From the NCBI RefSeq assembly GCF_003574835.2, contig NZ_CP063196.1:4402001-4466000 (forward strand): a stretch of 64,000 bases of DNA, in the 5' to 3' direction. Every line of letters starts with the position of its first letter. Position 1 is the stretch's first letter. Under the pieces are notes generated by a model. That model worked only from the letters and a program-made list of their open reading frames with translations, made no database searches and was not told the DNA's origin. Shown one piece after another: positions 36,459 to 45,579 of the stretch. A program made the position numbers and the translations under genes. The stretch comes from Thermobifida halotolerans. GTDB taxonomy: Bacteria > Actinomycetota > Actinomycetes > Streptosporangiales > Streptosporangiaceae.

Positions 36459-37157
36459 GCCATCCCCTTACGCTCAGTGACACCACTTAGGTTCATCCAA
36501 CCTTCCGGTCATCCTCTGCTTCTCAATGGAGACCCATTGTGCGGAAACGGGGCTACCGTGGGAAACAGGATGATGGGTGACCCTAGCAGGACTGATGGGA
36601 TTTTTTCGAGAGCTGGTCGGGGAGCTTTCACCACGCGGGCCCTCCGGAGACGCCACCTCAGGAACCGAGATAACCCCAGTTCAGAGAGATGTTTTCAATT
36701 TATTCCGCAGTACGGAAAAGATATTCCATTTCTTGAATAGTCACGCTTCGTAACAAGAATCGCCCCGCCCTCCTGCCGCGCTCCTTCGAGAGCCCCGGAG
36801 GACGACCAGGACAGCGCACTCCCTCGCCTCACGTGATGGAGATCATCCTCAGGAAATGTCTTTCCAGCAAGAGGAGCCGGCACCCCGGTTCTCCCGCTCC
36901 ACAGGTTCACAGCCTCAGCGATACTTCTTACTGGGAAGATCACAGAGCGCAAGGGCACAATAGGGAGAACACTGGTCAGTAACTCGTCTCGGTTCTCCAC
37001 GCCCGCTCATAGGAGCGCTCCCAGAACCGGCTCGCCCCTCCGCGACCACGGGACTCCAACCCCTGTCCCGACATGCCACGGCGCAGGCGCATCCCGGACA
37101 CGCGGCGCGGACCAAGGGGGGCATCCGCGATCCTGACCCCGCGATCCCGCGGGGCCC
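36459..37157. other. Intergenic region between cvnA and cca
   Basis: About 700 bases with lower GC, particularly 36690-36760, which holds TTCCG-CAGTA-CGGAA (36703-36717). It should contain the conservon promoter. A 101-codon minus-strand frame (36695-37000, GTG start, containing TTA) reads as a soluble protein of unknown family with weak support; I do not call it a gene. No tRNA or known riboswitch seen. Confidence 0.45.
37137..37154 (-). terminator. Short hairpin after cca
   Basis: CCCCGCG ATCC CGCGGGG: a 7-base-pair stem beginning four bases beyond the cca stop. No T-tract. Confidence 0.45.
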
Positions 37158-38642
37158 TCACTCCCGCTCGGCCGCCCAGCGGCGCAGCGCCTCGGCCGCG
37201 GCCTCCTTGCCCATGGGACCGTTCTCCAGGCGCAACTCCAGAAGAAACCGCCACGCCTGCCCGACGAGCGGTCCCGGACCGATCTCCAGGACCTCCTGGA
37301 TCTCGTTGCCGTCGAGATCCGGACGGATCCTGGACAGCTCCTCCTCCTGCGCCAGCCGCTCGATACGCCGCTCGATGTCGTCGTAGGCGCGGGCCAACGC
37401 CGCGGCCTTGCGCCGGTTGCGCGTGGTGCAGTCGGCACGGGTCAGGATGTGCAACCGCGACAGCAGCGGACCGGCGTCGCGCGCATAGCGGCGCACCGCG
37501 GAGTCGGTCCACTCGCCCCTGCCATAACCGTGGAACCGGAGGTGCAGGGAGACCAGCTTGCTGACGTCGTTGACGACGTCCTTGGGGAAACGCAACGCGC
37601 TCAACCGGTTCCTGCTCATCGACGCGCCCACCACCTCGTGGTGGTGGAAGGTCACCTTGCCTCCCGGCTCGAAGGAACGGGTCTTGGGCTTGCCGATGTC
37701 GTGCAGCAGCGCGGCCAGCCGCAACACCAGATCGGGTTCCATGCCGCGAGCCCGCTCCAGGTCGACGGCCTGGTCGAGCACGGTCAGGGAATGTTCGTAG
37801 ACATCCTTGTGCCGGTGGTGCTCGTCAACGGTCAGCTTCAGCTTCGGGATCTCGGGGAGCACGTACTCGGCCACCCCCAGGTCCGTCATCAGAGCCACAC
37901 CGACCCGCGGATTCGGACTCAGCATCAACTTGGCGAGTTCGTCGCGGACACGTTCGGCCGAGACGATCCGCAGCCTCTCCGCCATCGCGGCCGCGGCGGC
38001 GCGCACCCCCTCGTCCAGGGTGAATCCCAACTGCGCCGCGAACCGCACCCCGCGCATGATCCGCAGGGGATCGTCGTTGAACGAGTCCTCGGGCCTCCCC
38101 GGCGTGCGCAACCTGCGGTCGGCCAGATCCGCCAGACCTCCGAACGGGTCCACGAACTCGCCGCCGGGCAGCCGCACCGCCATGGCATTGACCGTGAAGT
38201 CGCGACGAACGAGGTCCCCGTACAGCGAGTCGCCGTAGCTGACCTCCGGTTTACGCGACTTGACCTGGTACGACTCGCTCCGGTAGGTGGTGATCTCAAC
38301 CTGCTGCCCGTTCTTGCGCAGCCCCACCGTGCCGAATTCGATCCCGATCGTCCACACCGCGTCGGCCCAGCCGTCGACCAACTCCAGGACGCGCTGCGGA
38401 ACCGCGTCGGTGGTCAGGTCGATGTCGTGCACCGCACGCCCCAGCATCGCGTCACGGACGGGACCGCCGACGATCGCCAGTTCGTGCCCCGCCGCGGCGA
38501 ACCGCTCACCCAGTTCGGCCACGACCGAGCCGACAGAACGCAACAGGGAGGCCACCGCGGACCGCTGCTCGTCCGTCAGCGTGACCTCGGCGGTCTGGGA
38601 CTCAGGGGTTCGATCCGGAAGCGCACTGTTCGACACAGGCAC
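37158..38642 (-). CDS. cca: CCA tRNA nucleotidyltransferase
   Basis: 494 residues from the GTG at 38642, with no ribosome site and a TAGTCT hexamer just upstream, suggesting a leaderless message; a GTG at 38690 is possible. Class II nucleotidyltransferase motif IVGGPVRDAMLGR, catalytic carboxylates DIDLTTDA, RRDFTVNAMA, then an HD domain (LLHDIGKPKTR) as usual in actinobacteria. It adds or repairs the 3' CCA of tRNAs. It diverges from the DUF6049-murJ cluster. Confidence 0.93.
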   Translation of the reverse strand: MPVSNSALPDRTPESQTAEVTLTDEQRSAVASLLRSVGSVVAELGERFAAAGHELAIVGGPVRDAMLGRAVHDIDLTTDAVPQRVLELVDGWADAVWTIGIEFGTVGLRKNGQQVEITTYRSESYQVKSRKPEVSYGDSLYGDLVRRDFTVNAMAVRLPGGEFVDPFGGLADLADRRLRTPGRPEDSFNDDPLRIMRGVRFAAQLGFTLDEGVRAAAAAMAERLRIVSAERVRDELAKLMLSPNPRVGVALMTDLGVAEYVLPEIPKLKLTVDEHHRHKDVYEHSLTVLDQAVDLERARGMEPDLVLRLAALLHDIGKPKTRSFEPGGKVTFHHHEVVGASMSRNRLSALRFPKDVVNDVSKLVSLHLRFHGYGRGEWTDSAVRRYARDAGPLLSRLHILTRADCTTRNRRKAAALARAYDDIERRIERLAQEEELSRIRPDLDGNEIQEVLEIGPGPLVGQAWRFLLELRLENGPMGKEAAAEALRRWAAERE

Positions 38643-39022
38643 AGAGACTAGGTGGCACACTCCACCATGGCGAATCGACCGCGCTTCCACTGCGGGGACG
38701 GCGGCACGGCATCCCCGTCACCTTCGGCGCCCGCGAAGTGGACCGGCCCGCCCAGCAACGCGGCCGCCCCCCTTCCGGTCCTGTCCGTCTTCTCTCATCC
38801 GCCGTCCCGGAAAAGTTCAACGGGTATCGTCGTTTCGGACGGGACGCGTTCTCCGACCGCGCCTGTTCTTCCTCCACGGCCGTCCGTGACGGTCGACGGA
38901 GAACGTCCCCATCGGGCTCTGTCCCGTGGTTTATCGCGACCGTTCGGGGACTCTTCTATTCTGTGGAGCCACCCGTGCGGCGACTCCAGCCGACCGTCCA
39001 ACGATTCGGAAGAACCAGAGGC

Positions 39023-41455
39023 GTGCGTCGAATTGCTCACCTGGGCGCGGTCGTTGCCACCGCCCTGGCGGTGCTTCCGGCACTGACCCCGCTCCAGCCC
39101 ACCCCCTCGGCCGAGGCCGCGACCGTGCCCGGAACCGCGACGGTCCTGCCGACCGAAGACGCTGAGCCCCCGGCCCTGGCCATATCCGAGATCGCCCCCA
39201 GGGCGGTCAGGGAGAAGGACACCGTCACGGTCAGAGGACTGGTCACCAACACCACCGACGCCCCCCTCAGCGACATCACGGTACGGATGCGCTACAACTC
39301 CTACCCGCTGACCGACCGGGACGCGCTGGAACGGCACGCCGACGGCTCCGCCACCGAGCCCTACCAGTCAGGCCCCTCGGCCACCATCGACACGGACCTG
39401 CCCCCCGGCTCCGCGATCTCCTTCGAGCTCGAAGCCGACGCCGAGGACCTCAACCTGCAGGGTGGATTCGGGGTCTACCCGCTGACCATCGACGCGACCA
39501 GCGGTCAGGAGGGGGAGCTCGGGAAGGTGCACACCTTCCTGCCCTACACCGGCACCGAGAAGACCGAGAAGCTCCGGGTCTCCTGGGTGTGGCCGCTCAT
39601 GGACAGTCCCCAGCGCGCCGACGACGACACCTATCTCGATGCCGGCCTCGCCACGGAACTGACCGAGGACGGGCGCCTGGGCCGCCTGCTCACCACCGGC
39701 GCCCAGGACGGCGAGATCGACTCGACCTACACCGGCCCCACCTCCGTTCCCGACGACGAGGAAGCCACGGAGAGTCCGAACCCCGCCGCCTCCCCCTCGG
39801 CCAGTCCGTCCGCCTCCCCCACCGAGGCCCCCGACGCCGAGGCGCAGCCCGGTCCCACCCCGGAGGAGACCCCCAGCCCCGCCGACCCGGTGCCCATCAC
39901 CTGGGCGGTCGACCCCGCGCTCCTCCACGACATCCAGCGCCTCGGCGAGAGCAGCTACTGGTCCCTGTCGAACGCCACCGAATCCGGTCCCGCCCTGGAG
40001 GAACACGAGGCCAGCATCGACGCGCAGGTGTGGCTGGCCCACGCGCGGCTGTGGCTGGCCGAGGACCCCCTGCTGGCCGTCCCGTACGCCAACCCGGACC
40101 TTCCCGCCCTGCTGGGCGCCGATCTCACCCGCGACGCCGAGACGTCGGTCGGACTGGGCAGGTCCACCGTGGCCGATCTCCTGGGCCGCGAGGCCGACAC
40201 CGAACTCGCCTGGCCCGCCGACGGCGTCATGGACGAGGCCACCCGTGACTTCCTGTACGACAACGGCGCCACCACCTTCCTCCTCGACGAGTCGGCGATG
40301 CCCGCGCAGAACTGGCTCGGTCGCACCCCCACCGGCGCGGCCCCCCTGGAACTCCCCGGCGGCGAGGAGGGAACCGCCCTCGTCGTCGACAGCGACCTCA
40401 CCCGGGTCCTGGGCGCCGACACCCACACCCCCGGTTCCTCCGTTCTCGCCGAACAGCGGTTCGCCGCGGAGACCGCGATGATCGCCGCCGAGGCCCCCGG
40501 CACCGACCGCACCGTCATCCTGGCGCCACCGCAGGACTGGAACCCCAGCGCCGACTACGCCACCGGACTGCTCGACGCCACCGAGAACCTGCCGTGGCTG
40601 TCCGCGGTCTCCCTCACCGACGTGCGGACCGACGCCGACACGGCCGAGGACCGGCAGGGTCTCACCTACCCCCGGAAGGCCGCCGACTCCGAACTCGACA
40701 CCGACCACCTGGAGCGGGTGCGGAGCATCCGCCGCCAGGTACGGCTGTTCAACAGCGTTCTGACCGAGGACGAGGACCCGTTCCGCCCCGCGGTGCTGCG
40801 CCTGGAGTCGGCCTGGTGGCGCGGCGACGACGAGAACGCCGGGACCGTGCTGGACCGGGTGGACCGGGCCGTGCAGGAGAGCAAGGCCAAGATCCACGTC
40901 ATCCCCGGTGACCCCATCACCCTGGCCAGCAAGAACGGCACCCTCGGCGTACTGGTCGCCAACGACCTCAGCGACCATTCGGTGACCGTCCACCTGTCGA
41001 TCTTCTCGGAGAACTCCGAACGCCTGTCGATCGGCGACTACACCAAGTCCATGGAGATCGGTCCCGGCGGCAAGACCACCGTCTACGTACCGCTCTCGGC
41101 CACCGTCAACGGCCGCACCGTGCTGCACCTGAACCTGCACAACGCCGACGGTGAACCGATCACCGACGAGCAGACAACGATCCCGGTCAACGCCACCGGA
41201 CTGGGCAGCGGGGCACTGGTCATCAGCGGTGTCGCCGCGCTGGTCCTGGTCACCGCCCTGACCCCGCGCGCCGTACGCAAGTGGCGGCGCGACCGCGCAC
41301 GGAGCGCCGCGGTCGCCGGGGCGGGTCCGCTTCCCGACGAGGACGGACCGACCGCGGTCAGCGTTGACGGCGACGAAGACACGATGCACCACAATGGCAG
41401 GGATCAGACCAGTACCGGACGGGACGGGGAAGACGCCGAGGACGCCCGTTCCTGA
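39023..41455 (+). CDS. DUF6049-family secreted membrane protein
   Basis: 810 residues from GTG 39023, which gives a clean signal peptide (MRRIAHLGAVVATALAVLPALTPL). GTGs at 38975 and 38963 would add 16-20 residues. A TATTCT -10-like hexamer is at 38957-38962. Residues about 45-150 are a beta-sandwich-like domain with repeated Pro/Thr segments; 240-285 is a low-complexity Ser/Pro/Glu linker. One C-terminal helix (about 725-750) is followed by a basic tail. Family function is unknown, but it regularly precedes murJ in actinobacteria and probably acts in cell-wall assembly. Confidence 0.8.
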   Translation: MRRIAHLGAVVATALAVLPALTPLQPTPSAEAATVPGTATVLPTEDAEPPALAISEIAPRAVREKDTVTVRGLVTNTTDAPLSDITVRMRYNSYPLTDRDALERHADGSATEPYQSGPSATIDTDLPPGSAISFELEADAEDLNLQGGFGVYPLTIDATSGQEGELGKVHTFLPYTGTEKTEKLRVSWVWPLMDSPQRADDDTYLDAGLATELTEDGRLGRLLTTGAQDGEIDSTYTGPTSVPDDEEATESPNPAASPSASPSASPTEAPDAEAQPGPTPEETPSPADPVPITWAVDPALLHDIQRLGESSYWSLSNATESGPALEEHEASIDAQVWLAHARLWLAEDPLLAVPYANPDLPALLGADLTRDAETSVGLGRSTVADLLGREADTELAWPADGVMDEATRDFLYDNGATTFLLDESAMPAQNWLGRTPTGAAPLELPGGEEGTALVVDSDLTRVLGADTHTPGSSVLAEQRFAAETAMIAAEAPGTDRTVILAPPQDWNPSADYATGLLDATENLPWLSAVSLTDVRTDADTAEDRQGLTYPRKAADSELDTDHLERVRSIRRQVRLFNSVLTEDEDPFRPAVLRLESAWWRGDDENAGTVLDRVDRAVQESKAKIHVIPGDPITLASKNGTLGVLVANDLSDHSVTVHLSIFSENSERLSIGDYTKSMEIGPGGKTTVYVPLSATVNGRTVLHLNLHNADGEPITDEQTTIPVNATGLGSGALVISGVAALVLVTALTPRAVRKWRRDRARSAAVAGAGPLPDEDGPTAVSVDGDEDTMHHNGRDQTSTGRDGEDAEDARS

Positions 41456-41566
41456 GCCACGCGGCCTCAGAGACCGGCGCTGACATCCGCCACGACGAGA
41501 CCTTCCCGCAACGACGCCGCGGCGTCGGCGGTTCGCCCGTCGACACCATCGAAAGGAGCCACGCCG

Positions 41567-43294
41567 GTGGCGACCGACATCACCAACGACAGCGACGACC
41601 ACACCGACGACCCAGGGCGGCCCCCAACAGCCGACTCCGCCACCTCGGCGCCGTCGGACCAGGAGTCCTCGGCGCGGGGCGGCATGATGCGCTCCAGCAT
41701 GGTCATGGCGGTCGGAACGATGGTGTCGCGGGTGACGGGGTTCTTCCGCACCGTCGTACTCGCCGCAGCCCTGGGCACCCAACTGCTCGGCGACGCCTAC
41801 AACGTCGCCAACACCATTCCGTTCATCATCAACGACCTGCTCATCGGCGGTCTGATGGCGAGCGTGATCGTGCCGTTCCTGGTACGGCGGCGCAAGCTGG
41901 ACACCGACGGCGGCAAGGCCACCGAGGACCGGCTGTTCACCGGCGCCGCGGTGCTGCTGCTCGTGGTGACCGCGGCCGCGATCCTCCTCGCCAGGCCCCT
42001 GATCCAGCTGTACGCGAGCGACTTCCTGCCCGCCCAGGCCGAGGTGTCGGTGTACCTGGCGCGGTTCCTGCTGGCGCAGGTCTTCTTCGTCGGGATGAGC
42101 GGCCTGATCAGCGCGATGCTGAACACCCGCAACAAGTTCGGCGCGCCGGTCTGGGCCCCCGTGCTCAACAACCTCGTGATCATCGCCGTCGGCGTGCTGT
42201 TCCTGCTCGTGGGAACCGGCGACTCGGTGGAGACCGTGACCACCGCCGACAAGATCCTCCTGGGAGCGGGCACCAGCTGCGGCATGCTCCTGCAGACGGT
42301 TGTCCTGCTGGGGTCGCTGTGGCGGTCGGGCTACCGGTGGCGTCCGCGGCTGGACCTGCGCGGCTCGGGGCTGGGCGAGGCGCTGCGCACGGCCGGTTGG
42401 ATGTTCCTGTACACCCTCACCACCCAGTTGGGCTTCGTGATCACCTCCCAGATCGCCACCGGAGCGAACGTGGCGAGCGTGGAGAGCGGAGCGGACGCGG
42501 GCGCCGGGCTCACCGCCTACAGCTACGCCTACCAGCTCTTCCAACTGCCCTACGCGATCATCGCGGTCTCCCTGATCACGGTGCTGCTGCCGCAGATGAG
42601 CGCGTTCGCCGTCGACGAGCGGTGGGACGAGGTGCGCGCCGGGTTCTCCCGCACCCTCCGCGTCTCCGCGCTGGTCCTGGTTCCGCTGTCACTGGCGGTC
42701 TCGCTGTACTCCACCGAGGTCGCGGTACTGCTGTTCGCCCACGGCAACACCGGTGACAGCGACGCCGCGAACATCGGCAACGTCCTGATGGTCATGTCCC
42801 TGGGGCTGCTGCCCTTCACCGTCTTCCAGTTGATGCTCCGGGTGTTCTACGCGCTGGGCGACACCCGTACCCCCGCGTTCCTCGGTGTCGGCAACATCGC
42901 GGTGCACGGCGCGCTGGCGCTGGCCGCGTCCTGGCTGCTGCCGTCCCAACTGGTGGTTGTCGGTGTGGCCGGTGGATTCATGTGCTCCTTCCTCGTCGGC
43001 CTGCTCATCGGAGGTTCTGTCCTCAGCCGTCGGCTGGGCGGTCTGGACGGACGCCGCATCGTGGGCACGCTGGTGCGGCTGTACCTGGCGACCGTGCCCA
43101 GCGTCCTGGTCGGCTGGGGCGTCCTGGAACTGTTCCGGGGGTGGTTCGGACCGGGCCCGGCTGTCAACATCGGCGCTCCGGTGGTGGGCTGCCTCCTGGC
43201 GCTGCCGGTCTTCCTGCTCTTCGCCAGACTGCTGCGCGTGGAGGAACTGCGGTCGGCGACGGATCTGGTCAGGTCCCGCCTGCGCCGCGGCTGA
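41567..43294 (+). CDS. murJ: MurJ lipid II flippase, first copy
   Basis: 575 residues, about 14 helices, GTG start with AAAGGAG. The MurJ/MviN signature MAVGTMVSRVTGFFRTVVLAAALG, VANTIPFIINDLLIGGLMASVIVPFLVRR and LNTRNKFGAPVWAPVLNNLVII are present. It flips lipid II across the membrane for peptidoglycan synthesis. Unlike mycobacterial MviN it ends after the transport domain; a second MurJ and a separate pseudokinase gene follow. Confidence 0.93.
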   Translation: MATDITNDSDDHTDDPGRPPTADSATSAPSDQESSARGGMMRSSMVMAVGTMVSRVTGFFRTVVLAAALGTQLLGDAYNVANTIPFIINDLLIGGLMASVIVPFLVRRRKLDTDGGKATEDRLFTGAAVLLLVVTAAAILLARPLIQLYASDFLPAQAEVSVYLARFLLAQVFFVGMSGLISAMLNTRNKFGAPVWAPVLNNLVIIAVGVLFLLVGTGDSVETVTTADKILLGAGTSCGMLLQTVVLLGSLWRSGYRWRPRLDLRGSGLGEALRTAGWMFLYTLTTQLGFVITSQIATGANVASVESGADAGAGLTAYSYAYQLFQLPYAIIAVSLITVLLPQMSAFAVDERWDEVRAGFSRTLRVSALVLVPLSLAVSLYSTEVAVLLFAHGNTGDSDAANIGNVLMVMSLGLLPFTVFQLMLRVFYALGDTRTPAFLGVGNIAVHGALALAASWLLPSQLVVVGVAGGFMCSFLVGLLIGGSVLSRRLGGLDGRRIVGTLVRLYLATVPSVLVGWGVLELFRGWFGPGPAVNIGAPVVGCLLALPVFLLFARLLRVEELRSATDLVRSRLRRG

Positions 43295-43502
43295 CCCCCG
43301 GGGAGGGTTTCCCACGCTCCGCGGAGACCGGGAACCCCTCCCCCCGGTGCTCCTACGTCCGTCTCCCGGACCCGGGTGACCCGCGTCTCCTGGTTACGGC
43401 GGGGCCCGCTGGCTACGATCGACTCTCCGAGCAGTCCTCTTCGCACCAGCTCCGCCCCCCAGCGGCAGGCCGGGTGGCCCCCCGAACAGGAAGCCCTCCA
43501 CG

Positions 43503-45338
43503 TTGGTCAGTGAGAACACCGAACACTCACAGCGCGCCACCCGGCTGCTGCTGCCCGACGAGGTACTCGACGCCATCGAGCGCGCCGAACCGGAGAGCAG
43601 CCCCGAGTCCGGGCTGACCCCGCTGCGCGATCCCAGCGACATCGGCGACCTCGGCACCGCGGACCGCCCCGGTGAGGAGGGCGACGAGATCGGGGGCGCC
43701 GCCCACTCCGCGCCTCCGAACCTGATGCGTTCCAGCGCGATCATGGCCGTGGGCACCGTGTGCTCTCGGATCACCGGCTTCGTGCGGACCATCGTGCTCG
43801 CCGCCGCCATCGGCACCCAACTGCTCGGCGACGCCTACCAGACCGCCAACATGGTGCCGTACGCCGTCTACGACCTGCTCATCGGCGGTCTGCTGGCCAG
43901 CGTCTTCGTGCCGTTCCTGGTCAAACGCAAACAGCGGGACCCCGACGGCGGGGTGGCCACCGAGCAGCGGTTGTTCACCGCGATGCTGCTCGGACTGCTT
44001 CTCGTCACCGTCGTGGCCTGCCTGTGCGCACAGTGGTTGATCGCCCTGTACGCAAGCGAGTTCGAGGACCGCCAGTACGAGGTCGCGGTGGCCCTGGCGC
44101 GCTTCCTGCTGACCCAGATCTTCTTCGTCGGCGCGAGCGGGATCGCCAGCGCGATGCTGAACACCCGCGACAGGTTCGGCGCGCCGATGTGGGCGCCGGT
44201 GCTCAACAACCTCGTCATCATCACCGTCGGCCTGATGTTCCTCTTCCTGGCGGGTCCGAACCGCACCCCCGGGACCATCGCCCCGGGGGAGGTGACGCTG
44301 CTGGGCCTGGGCACCGCGCTGGGTCAGGTCCTCCAGTGCGTGGTGCTGCTGTGGGCGCTGTGGGCGGCCGGGTTCCGGTGGCGTCCACGTCTGGACCTGC
44401 GCGGCTCGGGACTGGGCGAGGCGCTGCGCACCGCCTCGTGGATGATGGTCTACATCGGCATCGCCCAGGCCGGCCTGCTGGTGACCACCAACGTGGCCAC
44501 GCGGGCGGGCGCCAGGGCGGCGGCCGAGGCCGGCGGGGACGCGGCGGGTGCGGGGATCGCCGCCTACCAGTACGCGTCGATGCTGTTCCAACTGCCCTAC
44601 GCGATCATCGCGGTGTCGGTGATCACCGCGCTGCTGCCCCGCATGAGCAGGCACGTCGCCGAGGGACGCAGGGACCTGGTGCGTTCGGACTTCTCCCGCG
44701 GCTTCCGGTTGGCCTCGGTGCTTCTGGTCCCGCTCTCCCTGGCCATGGTGGTCTTCGCGGTTCCCTTCTGCGTACTGGTCTACGCACACGGCAGCACCCA
44801 GCGGGAGGACGCCGTACTCATCGGGGTGATCCTGATGATCTTCGCGGTGATGATCATCCCGTTCACCCTGTTCCAGATGCAGATGCGGGTCTTCTTCGCG
44901 TTGGGTGACACCCGTGCGCCCGCGCTGCTGGCGCTCCCCGCCGAACTCGCGCACGCCGTGACCGCGGTCGCCCTGCTGTTCCTGCTGCCCGCCGACCGGA
45001 TCGTGGTGGGGTTGCCGGTCGCCTACGGGCTCTACTACATCGTCGGAGCGGTCCTGGCGTGGCTGCTGCTGCGCCGCCGCCTCAACGGGCTGGAGGGGCG
45101 CACCACGCTGCGGACTTTGGCGATGCTGCACGTGGCGTCGCTGCCCAGCGTAGTGTTCGGTGTGCTGATGAACGTGGTCTTCGGGTCGGCTGAGCACGTC
45201 CTGGTGGCGAGTCTGCTGCCCATCCTGCTCGGTGGCCTGGTCGGCGCGGTCCTGTTCGTCTTCACCGCCAGAATCTTCAGAGTGACGGAAGTCACAATAC
45301 TTTTGGAGATGGTACGTACCCGCCTGCTTGGCCGCTGA
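43503..45338 (+). CDS. murJ2: MurJ lipid II flippase, second copy
   Basis: 611 residues from a TTG start (AGGAAG upstream). N-terminal about 75 residues are a charged cytoplasmic extension (ATRLLLPDEVLDAIERAEPESSP). The core repeats the MurJ signatures (MAVGTVCSRITGFVRTIVLAAAIG, YDLLIGGLLASVFVPFLVKRKQRD). It is closely related to the first copy, so this is a tandem duplication. It precedes the pseudokinase gene, as the MurJ part precedes the kinase-like part in mycobacterial MviN, so it may be the one paired with that regulator. Confidence 0.92.
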   Translation: MVSENTEHSQRATRLLLPDEVLDAIERAEPESSPESGLTPLRDPSDIGDLGTADRPGEEGDEIGGAAHSAPPNLMRSSAIMAVGTVCSRITGFVRTIVLAAAIGTQLLGDAYQTANMVPYAVYDLLIGGLLASVFVPFLVKRKQRDPDGGVATEQRLFTAMLLGLLLVTVVACLCAQWLIALYASEFEDRQYEVAVALARFLLTQIFFVGASGIASAMLNTRDRFGAPMWAPVLNNLVIITVGLMFLFLAGPNRTPGTIAPGEVTLLGLGTALGQVLQCVVLLWALWAAGFRWRPRLDLRGSGLGEALRTASWMMVYIGIAQAGLLVTTNVATRAGARAAAEAGGDAAGAGIAAYQYASMLFQLPYAIIAVSVITALLPRMSRHVAEGRRDLVRSDFSRGFRLASVLLVPLSLAMVVFAVPFCVLVYAHGSTQREDAVLIGVILMIFAVMIIPFTLFQMQMRVFFALGDTRAPALLALPAELAHAVTAVALLFLLPADRIVVGLPVAYGLYYIVGAVLAWLLLRRRLNGLEGRTTLRTLAMLHVASLPSVVFGVLMNVVFGSAEHVLVASLLPILLGGLVGAVLFVFTARIFRVTEVTILLEMVRTRLLGR

Positions 45339-45579
45339 TCACCGGGAACCCGGAAGACTGTGCGGACACTGGAAGGTCCAGCTTGTACAAGATGTTTCCG
45401 AATGTTCCCAACTCATGTCCTCCGGAAGGCGCGGTCAAGCGTCCTAGCATGGAACGGCGTGACTCTGCCCCAAAGTTCGGTTTCTTCTCAGCTGCCCGAA
45501 GGGAGGTCGGGGACAGGCGCTATGGCCCGGCAGCAGGGAGGACAGCCTCACGTCGGCCCTCCCGTCCGTCACTCCCGGT
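45339..45579. other. Intergenic region between murJ2 and the pseudokinase gene
   Basis: 240 bases with no gene. GTACAAGATG-TTTCCGAATGTTCCC and GTCAAGCGTCCTAGC stand out as AT-richer patches. The pseudokinase gene may have its own promoter here, but I cannot define hexamers with confidence. Confidence 0.35.

Noticed and set aside
36695-37000. 101-codon minus-strand frame upstream of the conservon
   Set aside because: No recognised family, no clear ribosome site and unusual codon use; noted only as part of the intergenic region.
39368-42544. 1058-codon minus-strand frame
   Set aside because: Antisense to the DUF6049 and murJ genes; Gly/Val-rich shadow.
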